From NCBI RefSeq assembly GCF_011009555.1, contig NZ_QXHD01000004.1, forward strand, positions 4,485,006 to 4,549,005: a stretch of 64,000 bases of DNA, given 5' to 3'. Made by a program: the position numbers and the translations under genes. This document shows, piece after piece, positions 19,926 to 27,728 of the stretch. Below the pieces are notes generated by a model. The model was not told where the DNA came from, did no database searches, and saw nothing but the letters and a program-made list of their open reading frames with translations. Position 1 is the stretch's first letter, and every line of letters begins with the position of its first letter. Source of the stretch: Adonisia turfae CCMR0081. GTDB lineage: Bacteria; Cyanobacteriota; Cyanobacteriia; Phormidesmidales; Phormidesmidaceae.

Positions 19926-20375
19926 ATGAAATATACTGACCTGTTAGACCATCCTGAAGGTGGTCGTTATCTTGAGGTCTACCGTTCTGCAACGATAGTT
20001 ACCGCCACTGACAAAACGAGAACTGCCCTTACCCATATTTATTTTTCTCTGGAGCCCTATGAGGTCAGTCGCTTTCATCGTGTAAGCAATGACGAGGTGT
20101 GGAACCTTTATCAGGGGGAAGGAGTGTTTTTGTACCAATGGGACGGTCGTGCATCCACCATTGATGCCATTGAACTCTCAGCGAAGTCCATGAATTTCTG
20201 CCATGTGATTCCAGCGGGCTACTGGCAGGCTGCTGTTCCTATCAAAGATCGCGTGCTTGTAGGGTGCTCGGTTGCGCCTGGATTTGAGTTTGAAGACTTT
20301 GAGTTAATCGTGCCGGATTCAGGGACTGCTCAAGCATTGCTAAGGCTTGAGCCAGGTTTGTCTAAGTTGGTGTAG
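19926..20375 (+). CDS. DUF985 (cupin_5) family protein
   Basis: 149 residues from ATG 19926. The family pattern is clear: DLLDHPEGGRYLEVYRS near the start, LTHIYFSLEPYEVSRFHRVSNDEVWNLYQG (cupin strands with the His/Glu-type metal site), then VIPAGYWQAAVP and LVGCSVAPGFEFEDFEL at the C-terminus. A small cytosolic single-domain cupin; some relatives are assigned to sugar epimerase-like or dioxygenase-like folds but activity is unproven. The upstream in-frame TTG at 19920 is unlikely. Confidence 0.85.
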   Translation: MKYTDLLDHPEGGRYLEVYRSATIVTATDKTRTALTHIYFSLEPYEVSRFHRVSNDEVWNLYQGEGVFLYQWDGRASTIDAIELSAKSMNFCHVIPAGYWQAAVPIKDRVLVGCSVAPGFEFEDFELIVPDSGTAQALLRLEPGLSKLV

Positions 20376-20567
20376 ATCAGTCAATGCCAGGTAATTATGA
20401 AGAGGCTAAAGGACCCTCTCTGATGGTTACTATGGCAGATCTTGCCGCAGCAGAAATGGCTTTTAATGCCCTGGCAGAAAGATGCTTGATTGTTTGGGTA
20501 TGTGAGGGATAGCGGCAGTGAAGTTCTTGTTGAAGTAGATAAACGATCACTGCCGTTGTGCTAAAAA

Positions 20568-20999
20568 CTACTGCTGGCCATACTCTTCAATAGGGCCATT
20601 GTAGTCTAAGGTGATTGTGCGATCGCTACCAGTACCTTGCACCGTCACAATGCTGACAGTTGTATATTCTTCTGAAAGAACAACGTCAGTTGGGTCGCCC
20701 CCTCTGATGGTGAAGCGCCATGTTTCTGGGGCAATTACTTCGCAGGGAGATTCGATTGCAGCGCCATGCATAGCGCGTTCAGCACGATAATAATTTAAGC
20801 CACCGTTCGTGAACTCTGCCATTTGCCGAGCTTCATTCTTGGCGGCGTTCAGTGCTATCTGCTCTGCTTGTGTTGTAGAAGAGCAGGCTGTTTCAGTGGA
20901 AGCTTGCACGTCTACAGCTGGAACCTGGGCATTAGCCGCTCCTGTGATACCGAGAACTGTGCTTAAGATTAAGCTAGAAGATAGGATAATTCGCTTCAT
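20568..20999 (-). CDS. Small exported protein of unknown function
   Basis: 143 residues from ATG 20999, chosen because it directly begins a typical signal peptide (MKRIILSSSLILSTVLGITGAANA, cleavage after ANA). The mature part carries two Cys (TACSST and SPCEV) that could form one disulfide, and a beta-rich C-terminus (TWRFTIRGGDPTDVVLSEEYTTVSIV). No family recognised; periplasmic location is inferred from the signal peptide. Confidence 0.65.
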   Translation of the reverse strand: MKRIILSSSLILSTVLGITGAANAQVPAVDVQASTETACSSTTQAEQIALNAAKNEARQMAEFTNGGLNYYRAERAMHGAAIESPCEVIAPETWRFTIRGGDPTDVVLSEEYTTVSIVTVQGTGSDRTITLDYNGPIEEYGQQ

Positions 21000-21050
21000 A
21001 GCAGGATTTTTCTGAAGATAGGGACCTGCTACAGGATACATCCTATACAA

Positions 21051-21416
21051 ATTAAATCCGCACTGTTATCCATAGCTTTTATTTTTAAGTTACGTAGCAA
21101 GTTTTCAGCCCAGTTAAACCATTTGATTAGGAGAAAGCGAGGGTATCGTGAACCCTACTTTAATGATAGTGATCGCTTATACGCAGATTTGCATATGAAT
21201 ATTTGACATTCCTTGTTCATCACTTGCATCTTATTAAGGTAGGCGCAACTCACAACAAAAGTGTCTCATTTGTCCAATCTTTATACTTCACCTTCAGAAT
21301 TGTTGTTTTCAAGTGTAATCCCTGCCTATGGTTGACTTAGTAAGCTCTTGTCATCTTGTTGAACTTCTCAATGGTTGAGATTTACGTTACTACATTATTA
21401 TTTGGGAGAACTGGTA
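21051..21416. other. Intergenic region, nothing recognised
   Basis: 366 bases upstream of the short membrane protein gene and of the exported protein gene (divergent). AT-rich, with no hairpin or repeat that I can support. Confidence 0.3.
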
Positions 21417-21653
21417 ATGAGAAAACTGGGAGAATCTATTGCAGAACCCTGGATTGTTCACGTATATGGGCAAAATCGTAAGCTTCTGTGGGTCTTTGAT
21501 GCGTCCCACGGCTGGCTGTTTTTCTTAGGCTGTTGTACAGGTTTGTTATTATCTATTGCTCATTTTAATCTCGCGCGCCCACCTGCAACGCCTACACCCA
21601 TGTCTGATAATTACAGTAATCAAAAGCATACGCCCGCTTGGCAGGTGGACTAG
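21417..21653 (+). CDS. Small single-helix membrane protein
   Basis: 78 residues from ATG 21417 with GGGAG upstream; the frame is open to TTG 21375 but that start has no support. The N-terminal 30 residues are polar (KLGESIAEPWIVHVYGQNRK), followed by one hydrophobic segment (WLFFLGCCTGLLLSIAHFNL) and a Pro/Thr-rich tail. No family recognised. A strong terminator 80 bases after the stop supports a real transcription unit. Confidence 0.5.
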   Translation: MRKLGESIAEPWIVHVYGQNRKLLWVFDASHGWLFFLGCCTGLLLSIAHFNLARPPATPTPMSDNYSNQKHTPAWQVD

Positions 21654-21732
21654 TCGCATTGCTTCTACGTTTGGGAAAGGATAGATATTTCTCTTTTGTT
21701 TGCGATCGCGCACTGGAAAATATTTCAATTTT

Positions 21733-21770
21733 AAGGACAGGGAGTTGCCGCTCATTCCTGTCCTTTTTTT
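21733..21770 (+). terminator. Strong rho-independent terminator
   Basis: Perfect 9-bp stem: AAGGACAGG (21733-21741) with CCTGTCCTT (21757-21765), followed by T residues to 21770. Confidence 0.9.
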
Positions 21771-21832
21771 GACTGTACAAGAGCTTACCTACTGATAATT
21801 CGTAGTTTTAGAGGGTAAAATATTTTGTTCTC

Positions 21833-22035
21833 ATAGATTAGAGTCTATTTTATTCGCGGTGGTACCTTTATTTTTCTATAATCAAACAAAAAGTGTTTGT
21901 ATTGATCCATAAGCAAACCTTGTAATTGAGTTTTAACAATTTATTTGTGATTAATGCGAACAGAGGTTGTTTTTTGATGGTTTAAGTATAGAATTATGTA
22001 TATCAAAGATTTAAGTCTCATAGATTTAGATCTAT
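21833..22035. promoter_or_regulatory. Repeated palindromic operator-like boxes upstream of the NrtA/CmpA-like gene
   Basis: ATAGA-N6-TCTAT occurs at 21833-21848 and again at 22020-22035, each followed by a similar CGGT-containing tail (CGCGGTGG, GGCGGTTG). A third, shorter AGA-N6-TCT palindrome lies at 22007-22018, so it and the second box are spaced about 15 bases centre to centre. Repeated dyads with constant spacing suggest binding sites for a dimeric regulator. They lie 190-390 bases before the binding-protein start. Confidence 0.45.
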
Positions 22036-22122
22036 TCAATGGCGGTTGTTAGTAGTACATACTTCATTGAGCTGTTGGTGGCTAGTTGCAATCTGATTGT
22101 CGGGTGCCCTTACTGATCTGTT

Positions 22123-22141
22123 AAAGGCTCTTGCAGCCTTT
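22123..22141 (+). promoter_or_regulatory. Short perfect hairpin in the leader of the binding-protein gene
   Basis: AAAGGCT (22123-22129) pairs with AGCCTTT (22135-22141) around a 5-base loop, about 85 bases before the start codon. No T-run follows, so it is not an ordinary terminator; it could shape the leader mRNA. Confidence 0.3.
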
Positions 22142-22224
22142 GCATATGTGTTTATTTAAGGATTTTTGGATCTGTTCAAATGTCGAACATATTGTCCAAG
22201 GTTGTTGGATAAAAGGAGGTGTTG

Positions 22225-23565
22225 ATGACGGATTTTACTAAGAGGGTCTCTCGTCGGAAATTTTTGTACACTACAGGTGCATCAACAGCAGGTGCCGTGC
22301 TGCTAAAAAGCTGTGTCGGTAATCCCTCCTCAGAAACAGCTAACGTGCCTGTTCCTGTAGCCATAAGAGATGCCCCAGAAACGACTGCTGTCAAACTCGG
22401 GTATATTCCTATTGTGGAATCAGCAGCGATGATTATCGCTCAAGAGAAGGGATTTTTTGCTAAATATGGGATGACTGATGTAGAACTCTCTAAGCAAGCG
22501 ACCTGGGCTGCAGCAAGGAATAACGTCACAATTGGTTCAGAAGGGGGTGGTATTGACGGTGGTCAGTGGCAGATGCCCATGCCTCATTTAATTAGTGAAG
22601 GGATTATCACCAATGGGCAAAAAGTGCCCATGTATGTTTTGGCCCAGCTTAATACTCAGGGCAATGGTATTGCTATTTCCGGTATCCATGGAGGGCAAGG
22701 CTTAGGTTTGGATATCTCGGGAGCAGCTGACTATATTAAGAGTTTTCCCAGCAATGAAGGTCGTAAATTTAAGGCCGCCCATACGTTCCCCAATGTAAAT
22801 CAAGACTTCTGGATTCGTTACTGGTTTGCGGCTGGAGGAGTAGACCCTGATAACGATATTGATTTATTGACTGTACCCCCTGTTGAGACAGTAAAAGGGC
22901 TGCGTAATGGTACGATGGATGCCTTTAGTACCGGTGATCCATGGCCTTATCGTATTGTTGCTGACAAGATTGGCTTTATGTCTTGTCTCACCCATGAATT
23001 ATGGGGATTTCATCCAGAAGAGTATCTAGCACTGCGGGCGGACTGGGTTGATGCTAATCCCAACGCCACAAAGGCATTGCTAAAAGGTCTGATGGAAGCA
23101 CAGCAATGGTCTGATGATCCAGCGAATCGTCCTGAGCTAGTGCGGATTTGTTCTGGTCGTAATTATTTCAACGTCTCGGTGGATATTCTAACGCCCCCTT
23201 ATGAAGGTGGCTATGCGATGGGTGATGCTAAGGCAGATTTTAAGGATGTCAATGTGGGTCCCCTTTACTGGACTGACCCCAGAGGTAATGTCTCATATCC
23301 ATACAAGAGTCATGATCTGTGGTTTTTGACTGAGATGTTACGCTGGGGATTCCATCAGAATTTCATTAGTGATTTTGATACGATTCAGCGGATCATTGAT
23401 CAGGTGAATCGGGAAGATATTTGGCGAGAAGCAGCCCAGGAAGCTGGATTTGACGGTATTCCCAGTGACATGTCCCGTGGTGTTGAAACCTTTTTTGATG
23501 GCATTAAGTTTGATCCTACTAATCCTCAAGCTTATTTGGATAGTTTGACAATCAAGCGGATCTAA
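22225..23565 (+). CDS. NrtA/CmpA-type ABC transporter substrate-binding lipoprotein (orphan)
   Basis: 446 residues. Start ATG 22225 is preceded by AAAAGGAGG. The N-terminus has a twin-arginine-type segment (SRRKFL) and a hydrophobic stretch ending LLKSC (Cys30), consistent with an exported lipoprotein. The mature part matches nitrate/bicarbonate binding proteins: [66 protein letters not shown]. NrtA binds nitrate/nitrite and CmpA bicarbonate; which applies here cannot be read. The permease and ATPase genes normally beside it are absent. Confidence 0.88.
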   Translation: MTDFTKRVSRRKFLYTTGASTAGAVLLKSCVGNPSSETANVPVPVAIRDAPETTAVKLGYIPIVESAAMIIAQEKGFFAKYGMTDVELSKQATWAAARNNVTIGSEGGGIDGGQWQMPMPHLISEGIITNGQKVPMYVLAQLNTQGNGIAISGIHGGQGLGLDISGAADYIKSFPSNEGRKFKAAHTFPNVNQDFWIRYWFAAGGVDPDNDIDLLTVPPVETVKGLRNGTMDAFSTGDPWPYRIVADKIGFMSCLTHELWGFHPEEYLALRADWVDANPNATKALLKGLMEAQQWSDDPANRPELVRICSGRNYFNVSVDILTPPYEGGYAMGDAKADFKDVNVGPLYWTDPRGNVSYPYKSHDLWFLTEMLRWGFHQNFISDFDTIQRIIDQVNREDIWREAAQEAGFDGIPSDMSRGVETFFDGIKFDPTNPQAYLDSLTIKRI

Positions 23566-23830
23566 TGGGTGTCTGAAGTCTCTTAAAACCAGCATTTAGA
23601 CTGGGAGATTTTTGTTTTACGTGTTCTATAGTCAACCAGGGAGATAATTTAATCATGATGGTTAATCAGATGCGACTGCATATCTCAATAGTTTGTTATT
23701 GTGGCGCGACTTTATTGTTGCATAGGTAATTACAGAGGAACAGTAATTGATTGAAACATCTGCTTAGGTAAGTGGCCTAGCATCCAGCTGAATATAAAGA
23801 ATTTACCCTCCCTCTGGGTTTACAAAGTTT

Positions 23831-23880
23831 GGGGAGAAGCGTCTCCTAGAAGCACCGGACTCCATAACTTCTCCCCTTTT
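23831..23880 (+). terminator. Rho-independent terminator distal to the binding-protein gene
   Basis: GGGGAGAAG (23831-23839) pairs perfectly with CTTCTCCCC (23868-23876), followed by TTTT. It lies about 270 bases after the stop, so the transcript would have a long 3' UTR; the 23566-23830 stretch contains no gene I can support. Confidence 0.65.
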
Positions 23881-24030
23881 CTCATGTCCTGCTGTTAGGT
23901 TTTTCATAGAAGAACCTGAAACAGCAGAACAGCTTCGATAGGTGAAACTACAGACACCACGGAAGGTTGCGACTGTATTACTCACGGAACTTGCCTATTT
24001 AGCCCCCTGTTTGATGTCTGTACATACAGA

Positions 24031-25785
24031 CTACATGCGTTCCAATACTGGCATGCCCAGGAGTGAAAGTCCTAGTTTAAGGGTACGAGCTGTCAGATCA
24101 CACAGCATTAAGCGCGAAGTCCGCTGCGGTTCTTCTGCCTGTAACACTGAGCATCGATCATAGAATTGGTTAAACTTTTGGCTGAGTTCAAATAGATACT
24201 GACACAATCGGTTGGGGTATAGATCTCGCGCTACTTCCATCACGGTTGTGTCAAGTTCTAATAGATGTTTGGCTAGGGCCAGTTCTGAGTCATCCTCCAG
24301 GAAAATAGGGGCATCGCCTAACTGAGTAAAGTCGATGTTGCCCTTGCGGCTAATGCCCTGGACTCTTACATAGGCATAGAGCATGTAAGGTGCTGTATTT
24401 CCCTGAAGGGCCAGCATTTTATCAAAGCTGAAAATATAATCACTGGTGCGGTTTTGACTGAGGTCGGCATACTTAACGGCACCGATACCCACAGCCGTAG
24501 ACACCGTTTGGATAAACTCTGCCGATTCGTCCCGGTTTTCCTCGGTAATCCGTGTTTGTAAATCTGTTTCTGCTCGGGTGACAGCTTCATCTAGCAGGGA
24601 CTTGAGCTTAACGGTTTCACCGGAACGGGTTTTCAGTTTTTTACCATCTTCTCCTTTAACCAGGCCAAAGGGGACATGCACTAGGTCCACACCTGCGGGG
24701 ATCCAATGGGCACGATTGGCTACTTGGAAGACTTGGGCAAAGTGGTTTGCCTGTCCTGCATCGGTAATGTAGATGACTCGCTGGGCTTTTTCGTCGATGG
24801 TGCGTTGGCGGATAGCGGCAAGGTCAGTGGTGGCGTAGTTAAAACCGCCATCAGACTTTTGCACAATCAATGGTTGAGGATTACCATCTTTATTGGTAAA
24901 TCCTTCTAGGAAAACAACCTGGGCACCCTGGTCTTCTTCTAACAAGTTAAGAGACTTAAGATCTTTGGCAACATTTTCAAGTAAGGGATTATAAAAAGAT
25001 TCTCCTCGCTCTTGAATGGTAATGTCTAAGCGATCATAAATCTTTTGAAACTCTTTTCGGGATTGTTCACAGAGGAGCTGCCATGCTTTTCGGGCATTTT
25101 CTTCTCCGGACTGGAGATCAACAACGGCTTCGCGAGACGTGGTTTTAAAGTCTTCATCGTCGTCAAAGCGCTTTTTGGCTTGTTTGTAAAACTCTACCAA
25201 ATCACCGATATCCACTGAGGATGATTCGGTGATCGCTTCAGGGCATACATCCCTCAGATGGGTGATCAGCATGCCAAACTGGGTGCCCCAGTCGCCCACG
25301 TGGTTTAAGCGCAATACATCATGACCAAGAAATTCTAGGGTGCGGGCGATACATTCGCCAATGATGGTGGAGCGCAGGTGGCCCACGTGCATTTCTTTGG
25401 CGATGTTGGGACTAGAGAAATCAACAATGGTCCGCTGAATTGGGTCGGCAGTGGGGACGCCCAGGCGATCGTCTGTATAAACCGTTTTGAGCTGTGCTTG
25501 CAGGTACTCGGTTTTGAACTTGAGGTTGATAAAACCAGGCCCAGCAATTTGGGGCTCTTCGCAAAGGTCGTCGAGGGTGAGGTTTGCGACAATTTTGGTT
25601 GCGATCGCACGCGGCTTGTCTTTCAATCGCTTGGCCAGTGACATGGCCACATTAGCTTGGTAGTCACCAAATTTAGGATTATTCGTCGGCACCAGGACCG
25701 GATCGGTACCTGCCAAATCGGGGCCAAAAGCACTCACAAGGGCTGTTTGCAGGCGATGTTTTAGATCGTCGAGGGTGGATAACAT
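24031..25785 (-). CDS. argS: Arginyl-tRNA synthetase
   Basis: 584 residues from ATG 25785 (a TTG nine bases upstream is in frame). The class Ia HIGH motif is HVGHLR within the [18 protein letters not shown] stretch; the N-terminal Add1-type domain and the C-terminal anticodon-binding domain ending [10 protein letters not shown] are complete. The KMSKS position is degenerate ([16 protein letters not shown]), as is usual for bacterial ArgRS, which uses a separate lysine. It charges tRNA-Arg with arginine in the cytosol. Confidence 0.96.
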   Translation of the reverse strand: MLSTLDDLKHRLQTALVSAFGPDLAGTDPVLVPTNNPKFGDYQANVAMSLAKRLKDKPRAIATKIVANLTLDDLCEEPQIAGPGFINLKFKTEYLQAQLKTVYTDDRLGVPTADPIQRTIVDFSSPNIAKEMHVGHLRSTIIGECIARTLEFLGHDVLRLNHVGDWGTQFGMLITHLRDVCPEAITESSSVDIGDLVEFYKQAKKRFDDDEDFKTTSREAVVDLQSGEENARKAWQLLCEQSRKEFQKIYDRLDITIQERGESFYNPLLENVAKDLKSLNLLEEDQGAQVVFLEGFTNKDGNPQPLIVQKSDGGFNYATTDLAAIRQRTIDEKAQRVIYITDAGQANHFAQVFQVANRAHWIPAGVDLVHVPFGLVKGEDGKKLKTRSGETVKLKSLLDEAVTRAETDLQTRITEENRDESAEFIQTVSTAVGIGAVKYADLSQNRTSDYIFSFDKMLALQGNTAPYMLYAYVRVQGISRKGNIDFTQLGDAPIFLEDDSELALAKHLLELDTTVMEVARDLYPNRLCQYLFELSQKFNQFYDRCSVLQAEEPQRTSRLMLCDLTARTLKLGLSLLGMPVLERM

Positions 25786-26112
25786 GGACACCAATTTGTA
25801 ACGTGTTTCAGATTGGTCAGGAGCATGAAGACCCCTGAACCCTTAGGCTGCAACCTCTGGCTGGCAAAGCCAATGTGATGTGCAAGCAACCTATAGCCTA
25901 TCAACTCCTCTTACACATTGCGCTACATCATTCATTCGTAGTCGGAAAAAACTTTGGCCTATAGGGGGTTGTCAAGCGTATTTATGTTGGTTTATCTGGG
26001 AGTAACAGCCATTTGACCAGGAATGCATCCCACTGACATTGTGGTCTGTGATCATACCTGGCTACGTGGCTGTCAGCCCCCCTGTGACAGGATTTTTGTT
26101 GAGTATTGCCCC
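25786..26112. other. Divergent intergenic region before the collagen-like gene
   Basis: 327 bases between argS and the collagen-like gene. The frame of the latter is open from ATG 26023, but that segment looks untranslated. No repeat or terminator seen. Confidence 0.3.
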
Positions 26113-27495
26113 ATGACTATGTTTTCTGGTTTTCCTTATTTATGGCGATTGAGTTTGACGGCATTAACAGCGAGCACCCTGACGTTGACTAGTTGGGTGT
26201 CTTTGGCTGCTATGGATGTCTGTGGCACAGCTGCATTGGCCAGGAGTACCAGGGAATTTGGCCGTGATGGTCGGCATGGCCGTGATGGTAGAGCCGGTCG
26301 TAATGGTCGGGATGGCGCTGACCAAACCGTTCGAGCAACGGGTCAACCCCTGAATTTGAATCTATCCGGGACCGATGGAGAAGACGGTGGCTTTGGTGAA
26401 AACGCTGAGTGGTTGCGGTGTCGACGTCAGCCCCGCGATGAGCGCCATGATTTGAATGCTGCCGATGGTGGCAATGGCGGTCATGGTGGCAATGGCGGTC
26501 GTGGTGGCAATGGCGGTACCCTGACGGTTCAATACACTGACCCCAGTCACCTACGACAGGTTTTAGCAATGGCAGGCGGGGGACGCGGTGGTCGTGGTGG
26601 TCGTGGTGGTGATGGTACCTATGGTTGTGAATGTGACGACGAACGCTGGACCGTTAAAGTTTGTGAAAACGGCACCTGCCGAGAAGAAGAGTACGAATGT
26701 AATGATGGCCGCGATGGTGCAGATGGCCGCAACGGTGCCGACGGCACAGCGGGTAACATCGGCAAGCTGGTCCTCATCAATCAATTAGAGCCCTTACCCC
26801 AAGCAAATCCTGAACAGTCCCATTCAGTTTCCAGTCTGGCGAATAAAACCGTTACTTTGTCCCGTAACCTGTGGGAGACCCGCAGAGGATCGACAAACCT
26901 GCTGGCTCCTGGGTCTGTCATTGCCGATGAATATCAGGCCTATAAAGGATTTATTGATCGACAATTTACCCTTGATTGGCAGGCTTCCCAAGACTTGCAA
27001 GCCTTTACTGAAACGATAGATTTAACATTACGACCCAATGGTCAAGTCGATATTGATTTTCCTGAAGAGTATTGGCTATTGGGAGAGACCGTAGAACAAG
27101 AGACCCTAACTACTTACCGAGTAGATGGCATTGTGCCTGTGGCGGACGTAACCCAGCTTGCCATGGGTCGCGTTGATGGTCGCAGCCGTACCTTTGAAGT
27201 GAACGTGGTCGATCTGGCCCAGCGTTCTGATGTGTTAGACACACGCTTTGAAGTTCGCTATAGCACCTCAGGCAATGACGGTCGCCGTCGTCGTTATGAC
27301 GTAGAGTTTGATGGCCCCGTGCCAGATGACTTGGTGCAACAGGACCATAACCGGTTTACCTTAGCCCTGGGCCGATTGCCCATTGCCTCCCAGCTTCTCA
27401 GCGGCGGCACCCGGGCTCAAGTGGAGCTCAAGATTATTCGTTCCTATGGGAGTAATGTTGCAGAGCAGACATTGACCTGGAAGGGACAAATTTAG
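26113..27495 (+). CDS. Exported collagen-like / glycine-rich repeat protein
   Basis: 460 residues from ATG 26113, which begins a signal peptide (about residues 1-34, hydrophobic core LSLTALTASTLTLTSW). Three low-complexity blocks follow: a G-x-x block (GRDGRHGRDGRAGRNGRDG), a GGNGGHGGNGGRGGNGG block and a GGRGGRGGRGGDG block, with Cys-containing segments between them (WLRCRRQPRD; YGCECDDERW; CENGTCREEEYEC). The C-terminal 230 residues are non-repetitive and beta-rich. It probably forms part of the cell surface. The repeats generate long spurious frames on the other strand. Confidence 0.7.
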   Translation: MTMFSGFPYLWRLSLTALTASTLTLTSWVSLAAMDVCGTAALARSTREFGRDGRHGRDGRAGRNGRDGADQTVRATGQPLNLNLSGTDGEDGGFGENAEWLRCRRQPRDERHDLNAADGGNGGHGGNGGRGGNGGTLTVQYTDPSHLRQVLAMAGGGRGGRGGRGGDGTYGCECDDERWTVKVCENGTCREEEYECNDGRDGADGRNGADGTAGNIGKLVLINQLEPLPQANPEQSHSVSSLANKTVTLSRNLWETRRGSTNLLAPGSVIADEYQAYKGFIDRQFTLDWQASQDLQAFTETIDLTLRPNGQVDIDFPEEYWLLGETVEQETLTTYRVDGIVPVADVTQLAMGRVDGRSRTFEVNVVDLAQRSDVLDTRFEVRYSTSGNDGRRRRYDVEFDGPVPDDLVQQDHNRFTLALGRLPIASQLLSGGTRAQVELKIIRSYGSNVAEQTLTWKGQI

Positions 27496-27628
27496 TCACT
27501 CTGGATACTACCTTGCAAAAGAGACGGATAGTTTAGGGTTGTTGTTCTTGTCGGGTTAGCATCGCTTGGCACCCATAGTTCAGCCATAGATAATTGCTGA
27601 AGCATTAGGTGGTAACAGCTATGGGCAC

Positions 27629-27684
27629 AGCAAACCGCTGTTGCTGCAGCCTCTCCTTTGGAGATATGCAGTCAGCGGTTTGCT
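27629..27684. terminator. Long three-tier hairpin between convergent genes
   Basis: AGCAAACCGCTG (27629-27640) is perfectly complementary to CAGCGGTTTGCT (27673-27684); inside it CTGCA/TGCAG and TCTCC/GGAGA also pair. It lies between two convergent genes and is symmetrical, so it probably ends transcription from both sides, although no long T-run follows. Confidence 0.55.
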
Positions 27685-27728
27685 ATAAAGGTCACAGCCG
27701 ATTGATCGGCTTGCCTGTGCCTGACTAA

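Noticed and set aside
26164-26784. Several Thr/Ala/His-rich minus-strand frames
   Set aside because: They are antisense images of the glycine-repeat codons of the collagen-like gene.
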